Assembly (NCBI RefSeq): GCF_004402595.1
Contig: NZ_SOFY01000027.1
Location: forward strand, 1 to 36,471
Length of the DNA stretch: 36,471 nt
Reading direction: 5' to 3'
Source: Cryobacterium shii
Lineage (GTDB): Bacteria; Actinomycetota; Actinomycetes; Actinomycetales; Microbacteriaceae
The position numbers and the translations under genes were made by a program. The notes under the pieces were generated by a model, which had not been told where the DNA came from, ran no database searches, and was given only the letters and a program-made list of their open reading frames with translations. Shown here in pieces: positions 17,169 to 25,714 of this stretch (its first letter is position 1; each line of letters starts with the position of its first letter).

Positions 17169-18154
17169 TTCATGCCTTTCGCGCGTGCGCGCGGCTTGCG
17201 GACAGCGGTGCCCGCGATGCGCCGGGTGATGAGGAAGTTGGCCACGGCGATCACGATGATGATCAGGAAGAGCAGCCAGGCCACGGCGGATGCCCGACCG
17301 AAGTTGCGCTGGTTCCAGCCGAGTTCGTAGATGTACAGGGTGAGCGTCTGCCACTGGCGACTGGCCCCGCCCTGGCCCACATTGTCGAACATGCGCGCCT
17401 CGTCGAAGATCTGCAGCCCGCCGATCGTGGAGGTCAGGATGACGAAGATGATGATCGGGCGCAGCAGCGGCAGGGTGATCGACAAGAAGGTGGGCCAGCG
17501 GTTGGCGCCGTCGATGATGGCGGCCTCGTAGAAGTCGCGCGGCACGGCCTGCATGGCGGCCAGGAAGATGAGGGCGTTGTAGCCGGTCCAGCGGAAGTTC
17601 ACCATCGTGGCGATGGCGATGTGGCTGGGGATCACGTCGACGTGCCAGCGGATGGGCTCGAGCCCGAGGCTCATGATCCCGCTGTTGATGAGGCCGAACT
17701 TGTCACCGAAGAGGTCGTTGAAGATCAGCGCGACCGCGACCGGGGCCACGACGTAGGGCAGGAGCACGCCCATGCGCCAGAAGGTCTTGCCGCGCAGGTT
17801 GAAGTCGAGCACGGCGGCGATGCCGAGCGCGACCAGCACCTGGGGAATGCTCGAGAGCAGAAAGATGCTGAACGTGTTGTGGAGGGAGTTCCAGAAGTAC
17901 CCCTGGCTCAGCACGGTGACGAAGTTCTCCAGGCCGACGAAGTCGCCCTGGCCGCCGATCAGGTTCCAGTCGTGCACCGACACCCACGCCGTGTAGAGCA
18001 GCGGGAAGAGGCCCATGACCCCGAAGACGAGGAAGAAGGGGGAGATGTAGAGGTTGGGCGAGAAGCGCACATCCCACCGGCTCAGTTTGTGGCTGAGGGC
18101 GATGCGGCGGATGCTGCGGGCGTTCACCTCGATGGCGACGGCGGGGGTAGTCAT
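17165..18154 (-). CDS. CUT1 sugar ABC transporter permease (MalF/CebF-like)
   Basis: A 329-residue inner-membrane permease. The first helix starts around residue 35 (LYISPFFLVFGVMGLFPLLY), and the EAA loop is EAAIIDGANRWPTFLSITLP (about residues 226-245). It pairs with the following permease, which it overlaps by 4 bp. ATG at 18154 is preceded by AAGGA with 6-nt spacing. It lies 156 bp downstream of the damaged binding-protein gene; that gap holds a 9-bp repeat and a strong hairpin that may lower permease expression relative to the binding protein. Confidence 0.93.
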   Translation of the reverse strand: MTTPAVAIEVNARSIRRIALSHKLSRWDVRFSPNLYISPFFLVFGVMGLFPLLYTAWVSVHDWNLIGGQGDFVGLENFVTVLSQGYFWNSLHNTFSIFLLSSIPQVLVALGIAAVLDFNLRGKTFWRMGVLLPYVVAPVAVALIFNDLFGDKFGLINSGIMSLGLEPIRWHVDVIPSHIAIATMVNFRWTGYNALIFLAAMQAVPRDFYEAAIIDGANRWPTFLSITLPLLRPIIIFVILTSTIGGLQIFDEARMFDNVGQGGASRQWQTLTLYIYELGWNQRNFGRASAVAWLLFLIIIVIAVANFLITRRIAGTAVRKPRARAKGMK

Positions 18155-18200
18155 GAACAGTCCTTGCTAGTCAGTGGTCGAGCTTGTCGAGACCCGGTGG

Positions 18201-18245
18201 CCCTGCCGGCCCTGCCGGCCCTGCCGGCCCTGCCGGCCCTGCCGG
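18201..18245. repeat. 9-bp tandem repeat, five perfect copies
   Basis: CCCTGCCGG is repeated five times without change between the binding-protein gene and the first permease gene. GTCGAGACCCGG before it and GGTCGAGACCGGG after it form related flanks. Confidence 0.9.
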
Positions 18246-18257
18246 TCGAGACCGGGG

Positions 18258-18294
18258 GCCGGGCCTGTCGAGAACTGATCTCGGCAGGCCCGGC
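18258..18294 (-). terminator. Intra-operon hairpin after the binding-protein gene
   Basis: Arms GCCGGGCCTGTCGAGA and TCTCGGCAGGCCCGGC pair over 16 positions with one mismatch around a 5-base loop. Such hairpins between a binding-protein gene and its permease genes commonly stabilise the upstream mRNA or attenuate read-through. There is no T-tract. Confidence 0.65.
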
Positions 18295-18310
18295 CGGCGG
18301 ATTGTGCTGG

Positions 18311-19304
18311 TTAGCCGAGCGCCTTGACGTCGGTGACCCACTGTGCCCACGACTCGTCGGCGGTCATCGTGCCGTCTTCGACCCGGGTGAGCGCCTGCTG
18401 CATGGCGTCGTTGATGGCGAAGTAGGACTCGCCCTTGAAAGGCGTCACCGTTGCCGGAGATCACGCCGAGCATCCAGCCCGGGCAGAGCATCGTGGCGAA
18501 GCCGTTGTTCTGGAAGCTGGCGGTCCAGTCGTCGCTCCACTGACCGAGATGTGCGGACTGCGTGCTGCTGGCCTTGAGGACGCTGGTGTAGGCCGCCTTC
18601 ACCTCCGGGTTCTCGGTGGCGATGATGGAGCCGTCTTTTTTCTCATACGGGTTGGGGATCTGGTTGATGACGCCCTGCCAGGTGGCTCCGGCCGAGTCGA
18701 ACCACGGCACGTTCGTGCCGGCAGCGGCGAACTTGTCGCCGGCTGCGTAGTAGCTGTCCCAGCTGTCGCCGAGGAGCGCGGCGACCTCGGCGCGGTCGGT
18801 CGGGAAACCGGCGGCGGCGAACAGGTCGGAGCGGTAGCAGACGGCCTCCGGGCCGATGTCGGTTCCGTACGCGATCAGGCGACCGTCGGCATCCGTGGCG
18901 GCCTTGGTCTTCCAGTCCAGCCAGCGGTCCTTGACCTCGTCGCTGGTGAGGTCGACGAACTGGTCGGAGTACTGGAGCAGTTCGGGCAGCCAGTCGACCT
19001 CGATGGCCTCGACGTCGCTCAGGCCGCTGCCTGCGGCGAGGCGGGTGGTGAGGTTGTCGCGGGCCTCATTGGTGGTGGCGGCCTTCTTGTGCGTGATCGT
19101 GACGGTCGGATTCGCTTTTTCGTACTCGGCGAACAGGTCCTCGTAGCCGAATTCGTTGAACGTGGCGACGGTCAGTTTGACGTTCTTGTCGTTCGACTGC
19201 TCTGCGCCGGTGCCGGCTGAACAGCCGGACATGACCAGTGCGAAGGATGCTGCGCCGGCGACTGTAACTGCAAGTGTGCTGCGCGGAAAACGCTTCAGGG
19301 TCAC
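18311..19304 (-). pseudogene. Sugar ABC transporter substrate-binding lipoprotein with internal deletion and frameshift
   Basis: The first about 286 residues are a good CUT1 (CebE-like) binding protein: signal peptide, lipobox VMSGC with Cys28, and the standard two-domain sequence up to FATMLCPGWMLGVISGNGD. After that the frame continues into an Arg-rich nonsense tail. One base over, from about 18448, the normal C-terminal 45 residues appear (VTPFKGESYFAINDAMQQ ... WVTDVKALG) and end with TAA at 18311. What is missing is the stretch that usually joins these parts, roughly 90-110 residues by family length, so about 300 bp are deleted with loss of frame at 18440-18450. Start: GTG 19304, with AAGGGA directly adjacent; a CTG start at 19298 has better spacing (5 nt). 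Either a real inactivating deletion or a misassembly. Confidence 0.88.
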
Positions 19305-19339
19305 TCCCTTGTGTGCGTGCTGATGGATGGATGCGAGTT

Positions 19340-19347
19340 CGCTCTCA
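19340..19347. promoter_or_regulatory. Possible operator half-site
   Basis: CGCTCTCA matches one half of the LacI-type palindrome at 19357-19370 and lies 10 bp from it. Its other half has decayed (GCGAGTT). Confidence 0.3.
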
Positions 19348-19356
19348 GCTGTGCTT

Positions 19357-19370
19357 TGAGAGCGCTCTCA
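19357..19370. promoter_or_regulatory. LacI-type operator upstream of the sugar transport operon
   Basis: TGAGAGCGCTCTCA is a perfect 14-bp palindrome, centred 59 bp upstream of the binding-protein start. It is identical to the one at 23753-23766 and has the same CG-centred layout as the Streptomyces CebR box. Confidence 0.88.
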
Positions 19371-19388
19371 CGAATTGTCGGAGGCAAC

Positions 19389-19426
19389 AAAAAGCCCCTG
19401 CAGTCCGGATGCCGGGCTTCAGGGGC
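19389..19426 (-). terminator. Rho-independent terminator after the NAD(P)-binding protein gene
   Basis: On the minus strand the arms GCCCCTGAAGCCCGG and CCGGACTGCAGGGGC form an imperfect stem around CAT, followed by TTTTT. It lies 15 bp beyond the stop of the gene ending at 19442 and separates it from the transport operon. Confidence 0.8.
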
Positions 19427-19441
19427 GCGTGCGGCTCCGGG

Positions 19442-20122
19442 TCAGGCGAAGGTCGCCACGGCGTCGGCCACCGGCACGGCGCCGTTCAGCAGGTGCAGCG
19501 TCTCGCGCTCGCCGTCTCCGGTGCGGATCAGCTCCGCCAGCACGGCGGCGACGTCGCCCCGGGGGACCGTGCCGCGCGGTTCGGTGAAGCCCTGCCCGGT
19601 GCGGGCGAGGTGGACCAGGCCGGTGCCGGCGTCATCCGTCAGCCCGCCGGGGCGGACGATGGTCCAGGAGAGGGTGCGGCGCGTCAGGTCCTCCTCGGCG
19701 GCCAGCTTGGCCTGGAGGTAGGAGAGGAAGTCTGCCGGCACCTCGGCGGGCCGGGCGCCGTTCCGCACCGAATCCACGCCGGTCGAGGAAATCTGCACGA
19801 TCCGGGCAACGCCGGCGGCCTCGGCCGCGTCGGCCAGGAGCACGGATCCACCCAGGTCGACGGCCTTCCGGCGCTCGTCGCTGCCGCCCGCTCCGGCGCC
19901 CGCCGCGAAGACCGCCACGTCGGCGCCGGTCAGGTAATGAGCGACGTCGGCAGCCGAGGACCGCTCGAGGTCGATCACGACCGGGACGGCCCCGTCGGCG
20001 ACCAGATCTGCCCGGTACTCATCCTTCCGGATCAGCCCGACGACCTCGTGGCCGCCCTTCGCGAGCTCCCGAGTCAGCTGACGAGCGATTTTTCCGTGTC
20101 CACCTGCAATGACAATGCGCAT
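19442..20122 (-). CDS. NAD(P)-binding protein, atypical SDR / NmrA-like
   Basis: A 226-residue Rossmann-fold protein. The dinucleotide-binding motif is at the very start (IVIAGGHGKIARQL, GxxGxxxxxL form), and further features are VVGLIRKDE, DVAVFAAGAGAGG, and VQISSTGVDS with the SDR-a5/NmrA-type core. Typical members are small NAD(P)H-dependent reductases or redox sensors; no substrate can be assigned. ATG at 20122 was chosen; TTG six bases upstream is an alternative. It lies 28 bp after the GH94-like gene on the same strand and ends at a rho-independent terminator, so it belongs to that transcription unit. Confidence 0.85.
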   Translation of the reverse strand: MRIVIAGGHGKIARQLTRELAKGGHEVVGLIRKDEYRADLVADGAVPVVIDLERSSAADVAHYLTGADVAVFAAGAGAGGSDERRKAVDLGGSVLLADAAEAAGVARIVQISSTGVDSVRNGARPAEVPADFLSYLQAKLAAEEDLTRRTLSWTIVRPGGLTDDAGTGLVHLARTGQGFTEPRGTVPRGDVAAVLAELIRTGDGERETLHLLNGAVPVADAVATFA

Positions 20123-20150
20123 CTTCAAGACAACGGAACAGCCGCCCCGA

Positions 20151-23100
20151 TCATTCCCGCGGCACGGTCACCGTGAGTGAGCGCACCAGACCCTCCCGGC
20201 GGAAAATGCCGGCGCTGAGGTCCGCGCCCAGCACGCCGTCGGCCCCGACCACCCGCGTGTCGTCGTCCAGGTGCGCGATCACCTCGAGCGGCCCGCACCG
20301 GCGCACCAGTACCGGCACCTGGCAGAACGTGAACGCGAACGCGTCCGCGGGCAGCTCGATCGTGCACGGGCGGCCGAGGACATCCCGGTAGTCGAACGTG
20401 CCGGTCTCGGTCGTCCACTCGTCGGCCCGGAGCAGGGTGGGCCGCAGGCGGATACGACCGTCCTCGACCCGCAGACCCAGCTCGCCGAGGCGGGTGAGCA
20501 CCTCTTCTTTGACCTGCCCGGTCATCCCCGGCTGCCGGGCCCCCTGGCCCGCCGGGGTGTGCAAGTACGGGTCGGTCGGGAACGCGCCGTACGTCGCCGG
20601 GTCCTTGCAGTAGCCGAGGCCCGCCCGCACGTCCTCGTAGCCCTCGGCCAGGCCACGGATCGTGGCGTCGTCCGCCCCCTCGGCAACCGCGCGCTCGAGC
20701 GTCTCCTGCACCGCGAGCAGCAGCTTCGACACCATGTGCCAGTAGATGCTGCCGAGCCCCTCGTAGGCGAAGAAGCTGCCCGAGCGCCCCGTGAACTCCG
20801 CGTGCCGGAACACCTCCTCGAAGATCGAGAGCAGCTCGGCGCGGCCCCGCTCGACGCCGGGGCGCAGCTCCGGGTCCAGGCTGAGCCGGTCCAATTCCCG
20901 GGCCACGCCCCCGGCGTTTCGGATGCCCGCGGCGAAGTGCAGGTCACCCTGCAGGTCACGCACGAGGATACTGTGGTCCCCGGCCCGGACGAGCTCGCCG
21001 ACCAGGGGGCAGGCGTCGGCCCGCTCGGCGCTGAACGTGTTGCGCGCGAGGAAGGAGGGCAGGTCCTTGTCCGGATACAGGATGTAGCTGTGCTGGTCGG
21101 CCCGATAGAGCCGGCTCGTGCGGAGAGCCCCGAGCGGGGCCAGCGACTCCTCCGCTCCGAGCGTCCCGGAGGAGAGGATGGCCACCTGGCCCTCCAGCAT
21201 CTCCGCCAGCCGCCGCACCTCGGCGCCGTCGGCGCTGAGGTCCAGCGCGTTGTACGAGTGAACGAGGCCGTCGCTGCGCCGGTTGGCCCGAAGGCCGGAT
21301 TCGACGAAGCGCCGGGCCAGGTCGAGCAGCGCGGTGACGTCGCCCGCGGCGACCGTCCACAAGTCGCCGCCGAACCCGGCGTACACCCGCTCGCGGTAGG
21401 CGGTGCCGGCAACGCCCAGGCCGTCCATGACGGCCTGGCGGCGTTCGGGGCCGAACCCGCCGGCCAGGGCATCCGTGTGCCGGAGGAGTACGTCGCTCAC
21501 CGCGGTCAGCAGTGCGGCGAGTTCGCTGCTCAGCTCCACGTCGACGGTCAGGAGGCCCTGCAGGAGGACCAGGTAGCGGCGGAGGTAGGCGAGGGTGACG
21601 ACCGACAGGCCCCGGCCCCCCAGGGCGTTGTTGGCGTCGTTCCACTCGGGGCGCTGGGTGGTCATCCAGATGCCGCCGTCGGGCACCAGGTTGACCAGCT
21701 TCGCAAGCAGGAGCAGCAGCAGTTTCTCGGCCAGGGTGACCCGCACCAGGTCGCCGTCGGCGCCGTGCACGAGCCGGCCGTCCGCGCCCTCGGCGGCGAC
21801 CCGCTCGAGGATCAGGCCGTGCCGCTCGTGATCGAAGGTGATGGTTTTGTACGGGTCCGTGAGGATGTCCGCATACGGCGCGATCCGGTACGGCACGTCC
21901 GCATGGGTGAAGGCCCGCCGGTTGACGAGCGGGTCGAGGCGCCCGGGGTGGAAGCGCCGGGACGTTTCGAGCAGCTTGAGCAGGTAGACGATCTGGTGGT
22001 CGCTCCAGTAGCCGATGTTGGACCACGGGTCCTCGGGCTCGGGAACCTCCCAGTCGATCCCGGCCCGGGAGATCCGGTACGGGTTGTAGCCGTCGGCGGT
22101 CGTCGCGTCGAGAAAAATGGTGACCATCGACTCGGCGTACTCGGCGTACTCGGGGAAGGACCAGGCCAGCGCCTCCCAGTTCTGGAAGATGTCGCGCCAG
22201 TTGCCCTGGTATTCCAGGCGGCGGGCACCGGACTCGTCGGTCAGGGCGATCCGGAACTGGTTCCAGGGCCGGCTCGAGTCTCCGTGTCGTCGGCTGAACG
22301 TGAGCGGCAGGTACTCCATGCAGAGGCGCCACAGGTCGACGTCGCCGGTTTCCTCCGCGACCTGGATGAGCTCGTCGGCCCGCAGGCGCTCCGGCAGCGC
22401 CGCCAGCACCTGGGCCCAGCGACTGGCGGATGCCCGGCTCCGCTCCGCGATGAACTCCCGCACATCGTGCGCCTCGACCGTGTAGCCCTCGGCCGGGACG
22501 CCGCCGCGCATCGTGTTGAAGAGCACGTTGGCGGTGTGGTGGATCGTCGCGAGTTCGTCGCCGGTGTGCTGGGCGGCGTCGGTGGCCGCGAGGATGCCCT
22601 CCAGGTCCGACCGGGTGCGCACGACGTCCGCCGCCAGCTCCGCGGCGAGGGCGTCCGGGTCGCGGAGCCGTTCGCGCAGGCCGACCACGTCCGCCGCGTC
22701 CTGGTCGACGTCGGCGACGACCTGCCAGCGCCGTTCGGCCCCGGCCGGCAGGGTGATCCGGGCGTGGACCAGGTAGGCGCCGCGCCGGCCGCGGACATCC
22801 GTCTCGCCGGCGATGCCCCGGCCCCGGGCGAATGCGGGGACCTGGTTGACCGAGAGCAGGTGCTCCTCCGCGCCCAGCCCGATCTGCCAGGCGACGTTGG
22901 CCTGCAGGGACTCGCTGGGTTCCGCGAGGTCGGTGAGGGTCGCGTTGAGCGTCAGCAGCCCGAGGCCCGTCCCGGGGTCGAGTTCGGACCGCTTGTAGGC
23001 GTCGAGGAGCACGCTCAGTTCGTTCTGCGTCTTCACCCCCGCGCCGGCGGGGAGGATGTTCACCAGGCCGTCGATCAGGTCGACCTCGCGCGGCTCGTCG

Positions 23101-23687
23101 TCGGAGAGTGAGGTCAGGGCGCAGCTGCGCACGACGCCGAACCGGGCGCTGGTCTGCCAGGTCACGCGCAGGCGCAGGGCCAGGTCCGGACGCGACTCCT
23201 CGAACACCAGGGTCGTCCCGAGGCTGTCCTTGTAGAGCGTGCGGGCCGCGGCGGGGTCGCCGGGGCGCAACTCAGCGAACGGCTGCCAGTGGGCCATCGT
23301 GCCGTCGGGGAGCCGCACGCGAAGCACGCTCAGCCCGCCCGTTCGGTCGACGCTCTCGGTGATTTTGTCCTCCGTGTAGTACGGGAAGAGGGCGTGCTCG
23401 GCATCCACCCGGCCCGCCGTCAGCCCGCCGGCGCTGGAGATGAAGAGCCAGACGTCGCTGTCCCCGACGAGGGTCATGAAGAACGGCGGCATCTGGTCGT
23501 AGGCCGTGATCCGGTAGAACCGGCGGCCATCCAGGTCGACCGGAGCGCCGGTGACGGTGCCGTCGGTGCTGTCGGCGTCGGTGCCGGGGTGGTCGGTGCC
23601 GGGGTGGTCGCCGTGGTCGGCGCCCTCGGTGTCGCGGGGCGCGGTCGCGTCCCAGTCGGCCTGCGGGGCCAGGGTCTCGAGGGGCAT
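20151..23687 (-). CDS. GH94-like beta-glucan phosphorylase, probably 1,2-beta-oligoglucan phosphorylase type
   Basis: A 1178-residue cytoplasmic protein (no signal peptide). The acidic, His/Asp-rich first 45 residues are followed by a conserved N-terminal domain (FYRITAYDQMPPFFM, GGLTAGR, LFPYYTEDKITES) and a helical-barrel part. In the barrel, GNWRDIFQNWEAL (about 495-507), YWSDHQIVYLLKLLE (about 560-574, Asp563 a candidate general acid) and PEWNDANNALG (about 680-690, resembling GDWNDGMN of GH94) can be read. Length and order fit the Listeria/Lachnoclostridium 1,2-beta-oligoglucan phosphorylases, which also sit beside LacI, CUT1 transporter and beta-glucosidase genes. That would yield glucose-1-phosphate. 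Start ATG 23687 has CCGGAGGT upstream. A LacI-type palindrome lies 66 bp upstream. The subfamily assignment is from memory and moderate. Confidence 0.7.
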   Translation of the reverse strand: MPLETLAPQADWDATAPRDTEGADHGDHPGTDHPGTDADSTDGTVTGAPVDLDGRRFYRITAYDQMPPFFMTLVGDSDVWLFISSAGGLTAGRVDAEHALFPYYTEDKITESVDRTGGLSVLRVRLPDGTMAHWQPFAELRPGDPAAARTLYKDSLGTTLVFEESRPDLALRLRVTWQTSARFGVVRSCALTSLSDDEPREVDLIDGLVNILPAGAGVKTQNELSVLLDAYKRSELDPGTGLGLLTLNATLTDLAEPSESLQANVAWQIGLGAEEHLLSVNQVPAFARGRGIAGETDVRGRRGAYLVHARITLPAGAERRWQVVADVDQDAADVVGLRERLRDPDALAAELAADVVRTRSDLEGILAATDAAQHTGDELATIHHTANVLFNTMRGGVPAEGYTVEAHDVREFIAERSRASASRWAQVLAALPERLRADELIQVAEETGDVDLWRLCMEYLPLTFSRRHGDSSRPWNQFRIALTDESGARRLEYQGNWRDIFQNWEALAWSFPEYAEYAESMVTIFLDATTADGYNPYRISRAGIDWEVPEPEDPWSNIGYWSDHQIVYLLKLLETSRRFHPGRLDPLVNRRAFTHADVPYRIAPYADILTDPYKTITFDHERHGLILERVAAEGADGRLVHGADGDLVRVTLAEKLLLLLLAKLVNLVPDGGIWMTTQRPEWNDANNALGGRGLSVVTLAYLRRYLVLLQGLLTVDVELSSELAALLTAVSDVLLRHTDALAGGFGPERRQAVMDGLGVAGTAYRERVYAGFGGDLWTVAAGDVTALLDLARRFVESGLRANRRSDGLVHSYNALDLSADGAEVRRLAEMLEGQVAILSSGTLGAEESLAPLGALRTSRLYRADQHSYILYPDKDLPSFLARNTFSAERADACPLVGELVRAGDHSILVRDLQGDLHFAAGIRNAGGVARELDRLSLDPELRPGVERGRAELLSIFEEVFRHAEFTGRSGSFFAYEGLGSIYWHMVSKLLLAVQETLERAVAEGADDATIRGLAEGYEDVRAGLGYCKDPATYGAFPTDPYLHTPAGQGARQPGMTGQVKEEVLTRLGELGLRVEDGRIRLRPTLLRADEWTTETGTFDYRDVLGRPCTIELPADAFAFTFCQVPVLVRRCGPLEVIAHLDDDTRVVGADGVLGADLSAGIFRREGLVRSLTVTVPRE

Positions 23688-23752
23688 GCGAACCTCCGGT
23701 GGAGTCAACCCGGCGGATGCTCCGGCCGGTGAGGCCTCCATCCTCTCCCTCA

Positions 23753-23766
23753 TGAGAGCGCTCTCA
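23753..23766. promoter_or_regulatory. LacI-type operator upstream of the GH94-like gene
   Basis: TGAGAGCGCTCTCA, identical in all 14 positions to the palindrome before the transport operon at 19357-19370. It lies 66 bp before the ATG, so one repressor probably controls both units. Confidence 0.88.
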
Positions 23767-23848
23767 CGACTCCCGCCGTCCAGTAGTTTCCGCGGCACTG
23801 TGCCGCCCCTGCCGTCTGGCCCCGACCAAACCCCCGGCGCCCCGAGCG

Positions 23849-23925
23849 AATTCGACGGAGATTCTGCTGAAAACAGGCGTTTTTGGCCCGAAACGACCTT
23901 GTGGGAGCAAAATCTCCGTCGAATT
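23849..23925. terminator. Long inverted repeat after the DHA2 exporter gene
   Basis: The 20-base arms AATTCGACGGAGATTCTGCT and AGCAAAATCTCCGTCGAATT pair with one mismatch around a 37-base loop, which can itself fold (CGTTT with AAACG). It starts 10 bp beyond the exporter stop codon on the minus strand. It is notably AT-richer than the surroundings. Confidence 0.7.
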
Positions 23926-23935
23926 GGTGAGGACG

Positions 23936-25714
23936 CTAGCGGGGCTTCGGGCGCGACTCTCGCTCGAACTCGTCGACGTCGATCCCGGGCTCGACGAGGG
24001 CGCCCATCGTGTCGGCGGCGCGCTGGGCATCGCGGGTCAGTTCGGCGAGTTCCGCCAGTTCGGCGGCATTCTCGTCCGCTGCCTCCTGCAGGGCCGACGA
24101 CGTGCGCAGCGGCGGAGCCTTGAGGAAGAAGCTGAGCACGAAAGCGGTCAGCACCACCGCCAGGCTCACCCAGAAGACCGTGACGGCGGCGTCGTTGAAC
24201 CCGACCAGGAACGGCTCCGCGAGCCGCGGGTCGGCCGTGTTCAGGAACGAGGTGTCGCCGTCGAGTGCGCCGCCGACGCCGCCCGGGTTGCCCAGAAGCT
24301 TCAGGATGCCGGCGTTCGCCGGGTCGGCCTGCACAGCGGGGTCCGTCGCCGCGGCCTTGACCCCGGCGACCAGGGTCGGGTTGCCGAACGCCGCACCGAG
24401 CGTGTCGGGGATCCGCGTGAACAGTACGGAGAACAGCACGGCGGTGCCGAGCGTGCCACCGATCTGGCGGAAGAAGGTCGAGGCCGAGGTGGCCACGCCG
24501 ATGTCCCGCGGGCCGACCGAGTTCTGGCTGGCGATCGTGAGCGTCTGCATCAGCTGGCCGAGGCCCAGTCCGATCAGGAGCATCCCGGCCATCATGAACA
24601 CCACCGGCTTGTCGGCGGTGGCGAACGTGAAGAGCAGGAAACCGGCCGACATGAAGGCGGTGCCGATCGTGGGGAACATCTTGTAGCGCCCGGTGCGGGC
24701 GATCAGCTGGCCGCTGACGATGGAGGAGATCATCAGCCCGGCGATCATCGGCAGCATCAGGAAGCCGCTCTCCGTGGGAGTGGCCCCGTTGACGAGCTGC
24801 AGGTACAGCGGCACGGTCATCATCGCGCCGAACATGCCGAACCCGACGAAGACGCCGAGCACGGTGGCCATCGAGAAGGTCGCGGACTTGAACAGCTTCA
24901 GCGGGATGAGCGCGTCGTCGCCCATCATCCGTTCGGCCAGGATGAAGGCCGCGATGCTGAGCGTGCCGATCACATAACAGGCGATCGAGGCGGGCGAGCC
25001 CCAGCCCCAGGTGCGGCCCTGCTCGGCCACGAGCAGCAGGGGAGCGGCCGCGAGGATCACGGTCACCGCGCCCCACCAGTCGATGCGCACGGGGCGCGCG
25101 AAGTGGGGGACGTGCAGGAACTTGAGCACGATGAAGAGGGCGATGACGCCGATCGGGAGGTTGATCAGGAAGACCCAGCGCCAGCCGGTGATGCCGAGGA
25201 TGGTCTCCGAGCCCGACAGGACGCCGCCGATGAGTGGGCCGATCACGCTGGAGACACCGAAGACGGCCAGGAAGTAGCCCTGGTATTTTGCGCGCTCGCG
25301 GGGAGCGAGCATGTCGCCCATGATCGTGAGCGGGAGGGCCATCAGGCCACCGGCGCCGAGGCCCTGGATGGCGCGGAAGACGGCGAGTTCGTACATCGAG
25401 TTCGCCATGCCGGCCAGCAGCGAGCCGATCAGGAAGATCGTGATCGCGATCAGGAACAGCGGGCGGCGGCCGAAAATGTCGCTGAGTTTGCCGTAGATCG
25501 GCGTGCTGATGCAGGACACAATGAGGTACGCGGTCGTCACCCAGGCCTGGAGTGCCATGCCGTCGAGGTCGTCGGCGATGGTGCGCATCGACGTTCCCAC
25601 GATGGTCTGGTCGAGGGCGGAGAGGAACATCCCGGCCATCAGGCCGAAGATGACGAAGAGGATCTGCCGGTGAGACATCAGTGGCGGGGCAACGGGAGCG
25701 GGAGGAGTTTGCAT
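23936..25714 (-). CDS. DHA2-family (14-helix) MFS multidrug exporter
   Basis: A 592-residue MFS protein of the EmrB/QacA type. The DHA2 features are LSALDQTIVGTSMRTIADDL in helix 1, the motif A-like loop YGKLSDIFGRRPLF, and RAIQGLGAGGLMALPL. About 14 hydrophobic segments are present, followed by a hydrophilic acidic C-terminal tail (LAELAELTRDAQ). The start at ATG 25714 is supported by a promoter (TTGAAG, 17 bp, TAACTT) whose start point would fall at the ATG, i.e. a leaderless message. A palindrome covers the ATG and part of the -10 box, suggesting repression. Longer (TTG 25744) and shorter (ATG 25678) starts are possible. The substrate is unknown. Confidence 0.88.
   Translation of the reverse strand: MQTPPAPVAPPLMSHRQILFVIFGLMAGMFLSALDQTIVGTSMRTIADDLDGMALQAWVTTAYLIVSCISTPIYGKLSDIFGRRPLFLIAITIFLIGSLLAGMANSMYELAVFRAIQGLGAGGLMALPLTIMGDMLAPRERAKYQGYFLAVFGVSSVIGPLIGGVLSGSETILGITGWRWVFLINLPIGVIALFIVLKFLHVPHFARPVRIDWWGAVTVILAAAPLLLVAEQGRTWGWGSPASIACYVIGTLSIAAFILAERMMGDDALIPLKLFKSATFSMATVLGVFVGFGMFGAMMTVPLYLQLVNGATPTESGFLMLPMIAGLMISSIVSGQLIARTGRYKMFPTIGTAFMSAGFLLFTFATADKPVVFMMAGMLLIGLGLGQLMQTLTIASQNSVGPRDIGVATSASTFFRQIGGTLGTAVLFSVLFTRIPDTLGAAFGNPTLVAGVKAAATDPAVQADPANAGILKLLGNPGGVGGALDGDTSFLNTADPRLAEPFLVGFNDAAVTVFWVSLAVVLTAFVLSFFLKAPPLRTSSALQEAADENAAELAELAELTRDAQRAADTMGALVEPGIDVDEFERESRPKPR

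Noticed and set aside
20271..23111. A 946-codon open frame on the plus strand opposite the GH94-like gene
   Set aside because: It is the antisense shadow of a high-GC gene: the minus-strand protein has conserved motifs, while this translation is Arg/Gly/Val-rich and low in complexity with no family resemblance.
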